Positions 47,384-60,414 of a DNA stretch of 64,000 nucleotides are shown here, in pieces. The position numbers and the translations under genes were made by a program. The DNA is taken from the NCBI GenBank assembly GCA_026874595.1, contig CM049319.1, positions 20,881,601 to 20,945,600 on the forward strand, written 5' to 3'. The notes beneath the pieces are model-generated. The model saw only the letters and a program-made list of their open reading frames with translations. It made no database searches and was not told where the DNA came from. Every line of letters starts with the position of its first letter. Position 1 is the stretch's first letter. Source of the DNA: Sipunculus nudus. Taxonomy: Eukaryota; Annelida; Sipuncula; Golfingiida; Sipunculidae.

Positions 47384-47990
47384 CAGTCCAGCACATTTGT
47401 CCAGAATATCAGCTCAACTTGAGCTGGGGGTCAGGTTACAGCAGACTGCCATGCATGGACCCGGGGGTTGATTAATTGCCCTGATAAAGTGTTTGCCCCG
47501 GTCTGTGGGGTTCAGCAGATTAATGTGCTGCTATCATATTTACACAGTGCATGTGTACAGGATCTAGGAGCATGCTTGTTTCTTAGTGTTGCCCTGCTTG
47601 TTGCTGAATGGTTTTATATTTTCATGCTGGTTTTAACACTGTTTTACATAAATTGGGACATTTTGAGTGTTTGCTGAAGTATTATAATGGAGTTAGTTCT
47701 TCCCTGTGAAATGTGGACTTTATGAGGAAATTCACTCACTTTTCTCCTGCATGGGAAGAACTATTCAGCTGGAAAACATGGTAAGTTGTTTTTTATCATA
47801 TCCCTTCTTTAAAAAATTCTCATTGAAATGTTCATGAGGCCACCTTAAAATTATTCTGGTTTGGGCTTACCCTCAATGACATTGTGTTTAATTTAAAGTT
47901 TAATGGGCCCTTTGTATTATAGTTTTAAACATTGATGTTAACCGTTCAAAATGTTAATAGGGCGTGCTTTATTTTGTAGCATAATATAAT

Positions 47991-49292
47991 ATGCAGATTA
48001 CAACATTCAACAGATTTTTGAAAAACGACAAGCATTGGATTCATCTTTCTGAATTTGTAGAATTCCTTAAGAAGGAACACAAGTCAACAGACAAAATAAA
48101 ATTCATCAAATATTCTAATATTATAAGGGAATTCAAGAAGAACATCATAACAAATGATGAAGGTAAAGAAGCAGTCAGCGTACAAGCCATCATACGATTT
48201 GTTTTCAAACATGCTGATGATTTTAGATGCTGTGAATTGCTTGCTGCAGACATAGAGAAAAAAGTTTTAAAAACTTCAAAGAGGGATTATAGTGGAACTG
48301 TGTTAGAACTATATCGTGAAATCGCTAACTGTCAGTTGAAAAACAATACAATTAATGAATACCTAAATTCAGTTGAAATAAATGAGACAAAACTGCATAC
48401 CTCGATACCTGAACACAAAGGTCTTTTTTCTCAAACAGAATGGCGAAGAATCTGCATTTTTGAACACCATTTTAGTCAGTATCATGCCAAAAATGATAGC
48501 TGTTATGAAGAAAGTCGGTCAGACAAATGGAAATATTTTCACTATATACAACAAACAAAAATTATTTCTCAACAAATGCTAATTCAATCGAAAAAGTTGT
48601 TGAGCCAACGATCCTTGCGAAAAGAGGCCACAAACTTGGAACACGAGGTTGAGTTGATTGCTGAACAGAAACATTTGCCATGCATTCTTGATTTGCAAGT
48701 TACTGAATTTATTCAAGTTGAATTTCCTGACAAAGTGACAAAAATTGTTTCTGTGGACCCCACTTTGACAGATGGAGTAAATCAGATTGAAATTTATGCT
48801 GAGTTGGCCAAAGGGCACATTGGACAATGCAGAGATATTGCAGAACGAATTGCAGCATATTTGGCGAGAAAACATTGTGTCTGGTCCAATATTGTGTTCT
48901 TTCTACCTGGAACACTTGGGGTCTATCAGTGTGGAGCAAGACCAAACAGATTTCTCTTGCGTGATGAAGTCAAGTTAAAAAAGTTGTCAAATAACATCCA
49001 TGCAGCATTCACATATCCTAAAGATTCCACATATGACCTTGAGTTACCACAGGATGATAGTGAAAGTATCAAGTGCAAAACATGTCTTGCCAAGGACATG
49101 CCAAAACCTCTGAAGATATCAGAATTTCAAATTGAATGTGAATGGCTGTTGGATGTGCCACTGGAAGTACAGTTACTACTGGAATCATTCATCAACAAAG
49201 AAACTCTCTCAAAGGCAGATGACAAAGAGGCATTTTTAAAAAAGAAATTAGCCCGTCTCTATGAAACACATGACATTTTACTTACACCTTGA
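47991..49292 (+). CDS. N-terminal transposon protein region, copy C (433 codons)
   Basis: Open, with the N-terminus of the first repeat of copies A/B (FNRFLKNDKHWIH) joined to the body of the second repeat (NIIREFKKNIITNDEG). Residue changes against copy A are few, for example Cys-Phe to Cys-Leu after KCKT and Asn to Ile in the LAKGH segment. It ends at the same TGA that overlaps the next frame. The acceptor TTTTGTAG ends at about 47979. Confidence 0.6.
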   Translation: MQITTFNRFLKNDKHWIHLSEFVEFLKKEHKSTDKIKFIKYSNIIREFKKNIITNDEGKEAVSVQAIIRFVFKHADDFRCCELLAADIEKKVLKTSKRDYSGTVLELYREIANCQLKNNTINEYLNSVEINETKLHTSIPEHKGLFSQTEWRRICIFEHHFSQYHAKNDSCYEESRSDKWKYFHYIQQTKIISQQMLIQSKKLLSQRSLRKEATNLEHEVELIAEQKHLPCILDLQVTEFIQVEFPDKVTKIVSVDPTLTDGVNQIEIYAELAKGHIGQCRDIAERIAAYLARKHCVWSNIVFFLPGTLGVYQCGARPNRFLLRDEVKLKKLSNNIHAAFTYPKDSTYDLELPQDDSESIKCKTCLAKDMPKPLKISEFQIECEWLLDVPLEVQLLLESFINKETLSKADDKEAFLKKKLARLYETHDILLTP

Positions 49293-50864
49293 ATAAGCAT
49301 TATTTAGGCATTCTTCAGCAAGCAAACACAGAGGAGCTCTCTCTACATTATCAGAGTGTTAAGTCTGTCTTTTCTGTCACAGTAAGTGCTGGAGCAGCAA
49401 GCTGTTTGACAACAGCTGAGAATAAATTGAAACAAAAGGCTAGTGATGACCTTTGTTACTACAATACATACCTAAGAAAGTACCCTTTGGAATACATGTC
49501 TGTTGGTGGATTTGGAACATTTGATGTTAGCCTAAGGGACTGCACCATAATTCTGATGTTGGACAATCTTGTACGACTAAAATATCACAGTGATCCAAAC
49601 CCTGGACAAGGGCGTTCCAAGCAGTTATGTACCTTGCCCATCACACTACAAGGTCTACCTAGGGATGCTGCAGTGCTTGATTCGTGGCATGACTCGACAA
49701 TTTGTGATGGTAGTGACAACTGTCGCTGCAAAAAACCTGTTTCATTGCAAAGCAGTGATATATCCCTCATCATGGATCTGACTACTGAGGAAGACAACTG
49801 TTTGAATCGTTTCCATATGCTTTGTACCTGGGGCTTCTCATCTTCCTGGCAGACTTCCAAGGTAGGCAATATATTTAAGTGAAAATACTTATTAGTCATT
49901 ATTATTGCTGAACATCTCATTTAAACATACACAGAAACGGCAATTGTTGGTCTACCTTTCTGCCAGTTTGTATCAACACAGAAAATTATGGAGTACTAAG
50001 TACAATTTAGATTGAAACTTTATAATTCCTAGTATCTAACAGTCAATAATAATGAAGTTATTCAATTTAATATTCTGTCTTTCAAAATAGCCACTTATTA
50101 ACTATTGGTGACTTATTTGCACAAATCATCTTTTTTTCCAGATGACTTTGCAATCTTCCTCACAATGGATCCAAATGTCTCTGAGCCACCAGCCCTTGAG
50201 AGTTCCGAAAATGATATCTGCACAGATGAGGTATAAGAAATATATATTTAGTCATATGAAATGGAGTACAAATGGACATATACAAAATATAAAAAAATTA
50301 ATATATCTGACTTATAGGCAGCTGAGCTAAATACCTATAAATTTCATAAATCCAACTCACAATCTTTAAAAATATTATACATATCTATAAATTAAGTATA
50401 CCTACAGGTTCATGATTGGGCATCTTGGCACTGGTTACAGGCTCTATTGTCCCAGTTATCAAGGACAAGTAAGCTATATTTACTTAGTGATCATGCAAGT
50501 TATTTTAATTCAGTGATCAAGCAATTTATAAAGCTTTAACTTAGAAAAAAACTGTCCTCCATTTCAATGCAGTTTCTGGTGTCTCAACTTGGACCAAGTA
50601 CATCCACCATTCAAGAAGAGATGGAGCTTGCATCTGAGGATGGCAATGCCGTTGACAGGGATGAGGACGAAATGTATGACATAATGCAAGATCATGATGC
50701 TGAGCAAAAAACAGAACATGTAGAGATGGAAGCACCAGGAACGATCAGTCAATTTGAGAATGAATTTTTTCAATTACAGGATGATAGCATGTTAAGTGAG
50801 GAGGGGGATGATAACATATCACATCTTGAATTGTCAATGCATGATCTTAGTTTGAATGATGAAG
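49289..50864 (+). pseudogene. Middle part of transposon protein with introns, copy C
   Basis: Exons 49289-49861, 50142-50230, 50408-50468 and up to 50864. All donors and acceptors are kept. The shared frame breaks are present at 49289 and between about 49789 and 49835. One substitution changes LPWDAA to LPRDAA. Confidence 0.5.
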
Positions 50865-50907
50865 GTAAAACAGGTGAAACAACTAACTCAAGTGCAAAAA
50901 AGTGCAG
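50865..50907 (+). other. Candidate 43-bp mini-intron, copy C
   Basis: Identical in length and ends to that at 15631. Confidence 0.5.
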
Positions 50908-53900
50908 CTATTCCAAACTTGTTTGGCTTTGAAAAGTCCATTGCCCCAGCACTTTTATGCAGGCACCCTCCACCAGCAACAGGGCGAGATGATGACAAAT
51001 ATGTTCTAAGAGATATACTGGATGACATTTTGATCGAGACTGGCCGCTACAAAATAAACAAACAGGACAAAATCCTTGTTGGACCTGATCACAAATTGGG
51101 AACCAACCTGTTGAAATTGGTCAAGCAAGAAGAAAAGTATGAACAGTTTCTGCCTGATTTCCCACTTCTTCATTTGCGAAAATCAAGGATCACCACTTTG
51201 TTTAGCGCATACAAGGATGCTGGCATTATTCATATGTTGAAATTCATGAGAGAAGATGACAGGGATGAATGGACAAAGCTTGTCTCGGCAACACATATTG
51301 ATGTAGCAACAAGGAATGTGAAGCGCTTGTCTCAAGCTCTGCACCTGGCAGTCATTGTTCGATTTGCAACTACACTGGAGGGAGAAGAATCGGAAAAACT
51401 AAGAGAATCATTTGCAAGTGATGATCCTAGTAGTGTGGCAGACCAATGGGGAGAGAGATTAGAAGATTTTGTTAAACGCAGCTCAGCACAGAATTTTACC
51501 TTTGCCTTACATTGTGACATAATGCGCCAATGCGATGAGATACTGGCTATATCATTAGCTGAACGTTTAGGAGGGAAAGGTGGCTACACACTTTTGTTAG
51601 CTGCTGTGAAGTCCTCACTTGGCTTCTCATATCTCAATGGTGCAAGCTGTTATGCCCCTTTCTGCACCTTACTCCTCCATGAACATTACTCCAATGGCCC
51701 TTACCATCAACATATGAAAGAAACCTTGTTTGCCACACCCATTGGGAACAGTTCATTCAATTTTGCTGGTGACACGAAAAGAGAAATGGACCACCAGGAC
51801 GTGCTTAGGGGGTTCCGTTCAGGATCAACCCTTCAGTCGGTCACATGTAGGATGTCTCTTTTAGATCCATTGAATGAGATACATGTACAACAGCTGAAAC
51901 ACAGAGGGGAGAAACGTGCATCCTTCCAAAAGACAGAAGATGATTTAGGTTGGCGTCTGACCCAAAATGATGTGAATCACATCGTCCCTACTGCATCCCT
52001 TATCTTGCGAAGGGGTGGATTGTCAACAGTGCCTTGTCAGTCTGTCTTCAATGTCTACATACAAGAAAAGAAATGTTTGTCTAAATCAGTTTTAGACAAT
52101 CCCACCAAAGCAGCTGGAACCTATCTCATAAAAAAGTTTTTGATGAAAGAAAAACTGTTCAATATCACAGAAGATGACCTGAATGACCTAGACGAAACTG
52201 AATGTCCTGCAACTTTGAGAAACAGGGTAAGGAAAAGCAAAAGCACAACAGTGAAAAGGTCAACTGACAAGGTAACAATTGTAGACAAAACAGATGAACA
52301 GAAAGCAGAGGAAAAGAGGCAACAAATAGTTAAAAGAGAGACAAAGAAGATGGACCACATAAGTTCTAAAATGAACACTTGTCAGGCTTTAGTGAAGCCA
52401 GACTGTACCAAACCTAAAGTAAAAAAGTCCACCAGTGTTGTCAAGGTTTTAAAGTCTTTGATAAGTGCTTGTACCATCAAGGCAAATGAAACCGACACAG
52501 GAAGTCTGATATTGACTGAACAAGAAAAAATACCAGCCATTGTGTCTGAATATTCAACGTACGGGACAGTCGAATTTGCTGGTGTAAAATTCAAGGCACA
52601 TGCCGCATCTGGCACCCAGTATTTGAAATTTGTTGAGTCAGCAGTGATCAACTCCACAAGAAAACAACTTCCAAAACTGAAAACCTTAGTCTTGTGTGAG
52701 GAGAAATATAAATTTACTCCTGATGACTTCAAAGCTGCTACTAGAGAACAAAGAAAAACAAAGAGGTCAGCTTCGATTTCCCATCTGAAAACATCTGATA
52801 GTATTTTAAGTGATGAAGTCTTCAACAAAAAGGCCATCCTAGAAACAGCAGAAGGGAAGAGCCTGATCAGCACATACGTTGCTGCAAATGCCACAAATTT
52901 GAAAATACCAGCTGATCTAACTTTGGTCATTGACAGCGAATACTACCTGGAAGGGTGCTCCTGCCAATTAGATGTTTGCATCTGTCATCTTTACACTGTA
53001 CCTGTCAAGTGCAACTTTGTGCAAAATGGAACTCCTCCATCTATTCAAAGGCTTGAATATGTCAAGCAAAGGAAGGGTGAGGCAGAACTTGCCCAAGTTG
53101 ACTGGTTGTCGCAATGTCATTCTCAGCTTGGACAGAATGACAGCTGTGTGAGCATTGTCACCTCTGGTGACATAGATGCTGTGCCCATTCATTTGTTTGC
53201 CATCAGTAGGTTGTGGCCTAGGAGACAAGATGGAAAATTTTGTAACTCTGTCTTTGTACTGTTGCAGAAACCAAAGAGAATATGGGACATTTATAACATC
53301 ACCGGTATACTGGAGTTTCTTGAAAACCATCTGCAAGACCGCCAGATTGGTGTGAAAGTTGCAGTCACACTCTGTATGGGTGGAAATGATTTCCTGCCCA
53401 AATTCTATGGGATATCCCATGAAAAAATGCTGCTCCAGGTGATACAGAATGACCATTTCAAAGAAAATTTGATCTGTACGAGTCGTGACAAAGTCAGCCT
53501 TGATCCCGGTGTTTTCATAGACCTTATCAAACACTTATATTGCCCAAAAAGGAAACAGCCACAAGACATGGATTTTGATGAGGTGAGGAAATTAACTATT
53601 ATGACACAAAATACAGGAGAGTATAGAAACCCACAGATGTGGCTTCCACCAATGAGCTGTCTCACTCAAGTTACCAAACTAGTGGAGCTTCAAATTGAAT
53701 ACCTGGAGACTGTTGGCTGTCATGATGCTTCACTTCCCTATTTTCTAGGCAAAGGTTGTCTTAAGAAAACAAGTGCAGGAAAAATTGAATATGACTTTGG
53801 GTCCGAGTCGTACAAAATTCTCAGCCAAGATCAACAAGAGCCAAGTTCAATAAATACAACACAAATGACATTTTTAATTCCACAGGTGGTATCCAGTCAG

Positions 53901-54002
53901 GTCAAGAGAAAAGCTCCTGTCACTCCACAAAAGGGCACAAGAAGAAAAAGAATTTTGACATCTACACCAAAATATAAATTAAAACATGATGATAACTCAT
54001 AA
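50908..54002 (+). CDS. Large C-terminal transposon exon with XPG/FEN-like nuclease, copy C
   Basis: Open over about 1,031 codons. Nuclease landmarks by position: first aspartate in VIDSEYY at 52932-52934; GEAE at 53076-53087; SGDIDAVP at 53163-53186; GGNDFLP at 53379-53399. These give the acidic residues expected for two-metal catalysis in the FEN1/XPG family. Such enzymes cut DNA at flaps or bubbles, so in a transposon it may process transposition intermediates; that role is inference. Private changes include Asp to Tyr in SLPYFLGKG and Lys to Met in NTTQMTF, both after the nuclease core. A basic tail with RKAPVTPQKGTRRKR ends the protein. Confidence 0.68.
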
Positions 54003-55286
54003 TTAGACTTTCATGATGATCAGATTGACCTTATGGGATCATTCAAGGTCAACTTTTATTGCATAAAAAGCTCATATTGTATATACCACTCCCTACTGCA
54101 GATAAACTATGCCAACAGCATTGAACAGACACAAGATTGAAAAGGGATACTATGATAAAGATGTTCAACATGCCCAATGACACTCCAGACAGAAGTAAAC
54201 ATATCAAAGCCAGAAAGCAGTTTGCAATCGGCTGCATGGTTTCACAGAAGTGAAACGTAGCAGTAGAAGTAATTATAGATTTTTTTCCTAACACAACAAA
54301 TGAAATTAATCTTACAATCAATTTTGTCATAATATGTTGAATTTATTATTATTAGCTTGGGGGCGTATCATGATTGATATTAAAATGACACCTACTTATC
54401 ATATTCATGAATATATTAAGTACACTGTATGTTATGGGTGTACTGAAATTGTGACTGAAATTTCTTTTTCAATATGCACTCGCCTGGTTTGTATTTAGTT
54501 ATCAGATTTAAAAAAAAACTGTAAAACAGATAAGTTGTGTTGTAAAAATATTTGTTTCTCAGGAATTTTCCCAGAAAAGGGTTTCCGCGTGCAATGTTCT
54601 ATTCACAATTTTGCTGGCAGAAAACTATTGGAAGTTAAAAATCAGGTTATCAGATTACATTCTGTCTGTAAAAATAAAACTATGACCATTTAAATCTAAA
54701 TAGTAATTCCTTATATTACTTCTAGAAATATGGTGATTTGAACCTAGTGAAAAGTTAGTAATGTCTGCAAATTAACTGTTCGTGATTGTGGCAATATAAA
54801 AAAAACTTATTCTAAAGCCATAAGAATTTTAGTGCAGATGTTAAGAGGCCTATTTGGTTTGTGTGGTGCCTATGTGACAAAACAACCACCATACAAAATA
54901 GAACAAACGTGTTTCGTTTGACAGATCCCATTTGATAATATGAATTAAGCACAAAAGTGAGTTTATTATAGCATTACAGTTCATATTTACACTTTAAAAC
55001 AAGAGAGTTATAAATACATAAGTACATGTATTTAATATTGATTTTGTGTTTTATCTGTATTTTATAAGAGGAATATACTGAAGGTTTGATTGCTGCCACA
55101 CAATTATATTTTAACAGTTTTGCTCTTTGCATGTATGTCAAATAAATAGGCCTGCTGTATTTTGCATCTTTATTTTTACATTTTTTTGTTGTTAAAAAAT
55201 GCACTAATTTATATTTTGTACTCTTATTATTTTTTCTATTATTATTTTGCAACTAGAATTAAGCTATATTCTGTAGCATTATACTG
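54003..55286. other. AT-rich 3' region of copy C, non-coding
   Basis: Same as 1106-2390; no supported gene. Confidence 0.6.
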
Positions 55287-55472
55287 CACTGTGTAAATAT
55301 GATAGCAGCACGTAAATCTGCTGAACCCCACAGACCAGGGCAAACACTTTATCAGGGCAATTAATCAACCCCGGGCTCCATGCATGACAGTCTGCTGTAA
55401 CCTGACCCCCAGCTCAAGTTGAGCTGGTATTCTGGACAAATGTGCTGGACTGCACATGCCCCGCTGATTATA

Positions 55473-55668
55473 ACGGGCTATTATCTAAGTCTAAGCTGGC
55501 CGATGAGCGTGTCTCTGCCCAACAGGCTGCGGTCGCCCCGGGCTAGTGGTCGTGATACGGCTAATTAATTACGGGCTATTATCTAAGTCCAAGCTGGGCG
55601 ATGAGCGTGTCATCTGCTCAACGGGCCGCGGTCGCCACGGGCCAGTGGTCGTGATACGGGGGCTCATT
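55473..55668 (+). repeat. 98-bp tandem repeat, two copies (third outer copy)
   Basis: Starts at 55473 and 55571. Confidence 0.8.
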
Positions 55669-55832
55669 TGAAGGTCGGAACCAAAAAAAGGTGGTCGTTG
55701 GTCGTGATAGCGGGGTGGTCGTGTTAACGAAGTTTTTTTATATGATAATTTATATTAGACAATTCTGGGACCAAGAAAAGTGGTCGTGTTAGCGGAGTGG
55801 TCATGTTAACGGGGTGGTCGTCTTGCGGGAGT

Positions 55833-55836
<4 letters not shown>

Positions 55837-55876
<40 letters not shown>
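55837..55876. repeat. TA microsatellite, unit 4
   Basis: Shortest of the four tracts at this position. Confidence 0.9.
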
Positions 55877-55877
<1 letters not shown>

Positions 55878-55899
55878 CAGACTTAAATTAAGGAATGGT

Positions 55900-56106
55900 G
55901 TGACTGAAGTAGCCCTTGGAAGTTTTAAATCCTATCTCTCAGACCGTACACAATCCGTCCTGGTTGGGTTTGAGACGTCAGATAGCGTACGTACCACTCA
56001 AATATGGAGTACCAATGATGTTTGTGTTGGGTTCAATTCATTTTACATTTATCCCATATTTGCTGGTGACGGTGAGGTTTTCCTGATGAAGCGGTTGTTC
56101 GATTAA
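55900..56106 (+). pseudogene. Reverse transcriptase fragment, unit 4
   Basis: Gly to Glu at the third codon (MTEVALG); inverted partner at 56574-56685. Confidence 0.6.
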
Positions 56107-56442
56107 AGTATTGGTTCATTTAAGGCGGGACAATACAGATGCCCACGTAGATATTCAAACAAACATGTAAAACAATATTTTTTGAATTTTGTGTGCAGGC
56201 CAATAACTTCCACTACACCCATAAATGTATAGTAGGAACGATAATGGCATCAGTAGGTTTTCATTAGATTTACACCAGCAAATATTCAATATACCTTGTA
56301 TGATAAGGAGGAGAGATGAGGTGAGAAATAATAAACAAGGATGTGTGGTGAATATAACTTCTTAAAGGTAGTAAACATTTCAGGTCCCGCTGGGAAATGG
56401 TACACGCGCGTATATGTACATATACGCGCGTATACGCGTATA

Positions 56443-56504
<62 letters not shown>

Positions 56505-58493
56505 TTATATATATATATATATAGCATATAGATGATAGCTCATGTTGTGTGTTCTGATTATATCACCAAAATAAAATGAATTGAACCCAAAACAAACCCC
56601 TTTGGTACTCCATATTTCGGTGGTACGTACGCTATCTGACGTCTCAAACCTAACCAGGACGGATTTTGTACGGTCTGAAAGATGTATTTAGTTAATAATC
56701 ATTTGTGTGGATCCATGATTCATTTACTCAAGTTAATCTGTTGTCTTATTAGATTAAGATTGAAGGTCCAAGGAGAATGATCTCTGTCTACCTATATTTT
56801 AGTCTCCACAGTCGGGCGCCAATTGAAAAGTGTGAATTTTTTAATCAATGTACACATCAGTTCCCAAAAGTGACCTCCAATGGAGTAATGAGGCATAAGC
56901 CTTATTCCTTAGAATGAACCCAAACCTTAACCTGCATAATATTTTAGTAATTTATTACAATAAATATCTGACTTTTTATATTTTTTTACGATACTAAAAC
57001 CCATTGATGACGTCCAAAGTCATTGTATACATGGTCACATGCTCCAACAACTACCTTAAAAAGCTCCAGATTAGTTGTTTAGTGTCATAAATATGCTAAA
57101 AAATGTTACTGTCAGTGTGAGGCTACCAACCTATAACAGTTGTCATGTCACGTGGCCACGTGGTTCGTAAAAATCAGAAGATTGCAAAATATGCAATCTT
57201 TCAGGCTGATACGTCAAACCACTCCTGAGATATGAATGATATTTGCCAAGACATGAATGGAGGTAACGCAAAACGGGTGTAGTTGTCACCTCCAGTACTG
57301 TATTAAAAAAGTATCCAACAGCTATGGACATGAAAATTACCAGCCGATACGATACACTTACTTTGTTATGTGCATGGGTGAATACTATGAAAGCGCGATT
57401 GTAGGTGGCGCCTAAGGTCTTCTGTACGACAGAGCTATTCAGGATGGATGTACATATCAAGCAACTCATGTGTTATATGTGTCTACCAAACTAAATGCAC
57501 GACTGGACCTCAGACAAAAACGATTGTAGGTTGCGCGATCAGTGTACGTGAAAAAAAAAACTATTTTCAATTAATATGAAAATTTCGAACCACTCCTGAT
57601 GAACGTTAATCGATGAATTCTTCAAAAAAATTAATGTAGGTGGCGCCATCTATCTTGTGTTCGAGAAAGCCGTCACCACCCTGCAAACTTTGAAATGTTC
57701 AGATATTTGTGATTTTCACCCAAAACAGACGCATGGATGAACGCAACGGATAAACGATTGTAGGAAGTGCTACCAGATAAATAAGATCTTTGACATGCAA
57801 AATTTCAGGAAAACACATCAAACGGATTCTGATAAATGAAAACAGATGCATGCATGGATATCATGAAAAAAAACGGTTATATTAGGCGCCACCTAACTTC
57901 GTCACCAAAAAGGTACCCCTGTGACCCTATAAAGATTATTCCGTCCAGCGGTTACATAGATCTTCGTTAACGAACGCCGCTGAAAACAAAGATGGAAGGG
58001 ATTGATTTAAATAAGACAAATATTTCTCAGTTTTGTTCAGTGATGGAAAAGGTTTATATAAAATATTTTTGTACATGAGGAAATATTAAAGGTTTTTCTT
58101 TTTACTTAAGGAAAATGATACCGTAATCCATGGTAAACCGTTTCATGAAGATCAGTTTTGCTAAAGGAAGATCCACTGTAAATTAGTTTATTCTGAAGAT
58201 GTACGGAGTATACTGTAATAATATCATTATCCCTCCCTCATCTGTAAAGTAGGTTTTTGTTTATTCTTTTTTCATTTTGTTAATTTGCATTTCAAAATAA
58301 CACTAAACACATTTGATTTTCCCTGTGCTAAGGTTCATGAATTAACAAAATCGTCCAGTACAACAATGATAACGGCTGGTATCATAATAAGGTTAGGACA
58401 ACATTTCATTAAAACCGAAAATGATCACGGAGGCCCACGTCTATTCTTCCCTTTATAAAATGAAGTAATTTGATCCTAGTGTTCTTGGCTGAT

Positions 58494-59023
58494 ATTATTT
58501 TTGTTATTAGTATTTTAAAAATAACAGTAAACACCTTGATTTTCCCTGTGCTAAGGTACCTGAATTAACAAAATCCTCCAGTACAAAAATGATAACGGCT
58601 GGTATTATGAGGCCAGGAAAACATTTAATTGAAAACCCAAAAATGACCTTGAAAGCCTTCATCTATTCTTGCCTTTCTATAATGAAGTAATTTGATCTAG
58701 TGTGCTTGGCTGATTAGTGTTTTATTTTAAGATTTTTAGTATTATTTACTAATCCCATATTTTGGTTATAAAGCTAAGAATCCACCAGCATGTCGATTCG
58801 TTTTGTGCAGCAACCATTCCGCATGCCGGATCCGTGTATATGGGATCTTACATTATTTTCAATTTCGATTATATCCGCCTGCCGGTTCCACGTTCTGTGC
58901 ATATGGAATTTTAGTTAACTTTAACATATTTTCGGATCGCACACACATTACCAGTCTAGACAGAGAGAGAGAGAAAAAGCGAAAAGAAAACGGATTTATA
59001 TGTTATAGGATTGGCCTAGAGTG

Positions 59024-59070
<47 letters not shown>
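58494..59070. repeat. Right-arm sequence transplanted into left arm (conversion or template switch)
   Basis: At GGCTGAT|ATTATTTTTG the left-arm sequence stops. The reverse complement of the right arm starts at a point homologous to about 58270, so the region with GATTTTCCCTGTGCTAAGG occurs twice (58314 and 58540). The patch carries right-arm-specific variants (CGCCTGCCGGTTCCACG, ACACACATTACCAG, GAGAAAAAGCGAAAAG) and lacks the TC run. It returns to left-arm sequence after a TA run at AAGGAGACAG. Confidence 0.85.
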
Positions 59071-59074
<4 letters not shown>

Positions 59075-59421
59075 AGACAGTATATACATGTATCATTACA
59101 TGCGAAGTTAGGTATTATCCTTATTCAGATATTAAAAATATATGCAAAAACAGCTCCTCCACAAGTATAGATGACCTTTTATTCATGTGTGCTGTGAATA
59201 AGTGGCAAGTGTCTCTCAACTAGCCTCTGTTACTTATATATTCCCTCATATCACAATGTGCTCTTTGTTGTTGTAATATAACATTACATGTGACATTTAA
59301 ATATACATATCTGAGACACATGAAAAAATACATTATTACCCAAACGCCTTTCTCAGTTTGAATGTTCTGCAATGTGAACACTTTAACGATATGCACTGTT
59401 AAAAAAAAAAAATTAGCGTTT

Positions 59422-60414
59422 TTATGGCCAGTCAAATCTTCTGTTGAGCAATGCGTATAATTTCTCATTGAAAGGATGATAGTAAGCTCTCATCTGCTTT
59501 AGAAGACTTTCATTGACAGTAGCATGCTTGACTCCTTTCAGTGCTCCCATACACTTTTCCTCGCCGTCCTTCCTATAGCAATAAAACCCCTTTTCCTCAC
59601 TGTAAAATATCATACTTGAGTCAAACCTGCGAGGAATGTCCAGAAACTCTTCGACTTTCGCTAGTTCCACCAGTGGGTTTTTAACGAACAGGGCAGAATC
59701 TAATATCAGAAACTGATTCATGGGGAAATACTTAAAATAAGGCAGGAAACAAAGGTAGTAAATACCGAATTTGATTATTTCCGTGTTGAGATTGAGCTGT
59801 GTCCGATTATCCTGGTAACATATAGCGTCTTCTATGGTTTTATTTCTCCAGTATGGGCGGGCCGCACGCCACATTGAAAAATGTGATATGGCTCTTTGGA
59901 CTGGATCCCTTAATATTAAAATTAGTTTAATATTTGGAGTTACCGCATGTAGTTTTTGCGCATTAGCATAGGAGCCATCCCCACAAAACCCTCCGGCAGC
60001 TGTCATTGTTATCTGGTCTTCTCGTGACAGAGGCATGAGAGACCGGTACCAGTCTATGCCTTTAGTCACTGCGTCTCGGTAGGTATGAAAGCCGATTGGT
60101 GCCTGTACAATGTTAGGATGGAGTCTTAGAAAGGTTTCCATAGTTTGAGTTCCTCCTTTCATTGCTCCTAAGACATGTGCTTGAGGAAGACGTTTCATCA
60201 ATGTAGATTTAGATGCATAATGTAATGACGTGTTTGGAGACGAGGAAATTTCTTCTTGAACAACTTTTTCTCCGCCTTTACGAGCCGATATAGCTTCTTT
60301 TATTCCTGTTGCACTTCTAACCAGTGATGGATACGTTTCTTCATACATAAATAGCCAGAGGACCAAACAAAATACGCTTACCAGAACACACAGTCTATAC
60401 GGTCTCTGAACCAT
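59422..60414 (-). CDS. HS3ST-like sulfotransferase, unit 4 copy
   Basis: 330 codons, open. It has the consensus residues at all positions that vary among copies except that residue 244 is Val. It therefore best represents the common form. The conversion patch of this arm ends about 350 bp before the stop codon on the plus-strand map and does not touch the gene. Confidence 0.82.
   Translation of the reverse strand: MVQRPYRLCVLVSVFCLVLWLFMYEETYPSLVRSATGIKEAISARKGGEKVVQEEISSSPNTSLHYASKSTLMKRLPQAHVLGAMKGGTQTMETFLRLHPNIVQAPIGFHTYRDAVTKGIDWYRSLMPLSREDQITMTAAGGFCGDGSYANAQKLHAVTPNIKLILILRDPVQRAISHFSMWRAARPYWRNKTIEDAICYQDNRTQLNLNTEIIKFGIYYLCFLPYFKYFPMNQFLILDSALFVKNPLVELAKVEEFLDIPRRFDSSMIFYSEEKGFYCYRKDGEEKCMGALKGVKHATVNESLLKQMRAYYHPFNEKLYALLNRRFDWP

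Larger units (their letters stand above)
35364..52896. repeat. Tandem macrorepeat unit 3 (17,533 bp)
   Basis: Same layout as the other units. It is shorter mainly because the transposon starting at 47384 lacks a roughly 300-bp duplication present in the two preceding copies. This is partly offset by a third copy of a 98-bp repeat at 38137. Confidence 0.95.
47384..55452 (+). mobile_element. Inner Academ-like transposon, copy C (least damaged)
   Basis: 8,069 bp; termini 47384-47549 and 55287-55452; CACA at 47380-47383 and 55453-55456. It lacks the roughly 300-bp duplication and has no private frame lesion in any coding block. Only the frame breaks shared by all copies remain. Confidence 0.65.
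46866..55837. mobile_element. Outer transposon with nested insertion, third full copy
   Basis: Termini as before; 98-bp repeats number two (55473-55668). Remnant minus-strand frame at 47161-47383. Confidence 0.6.
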
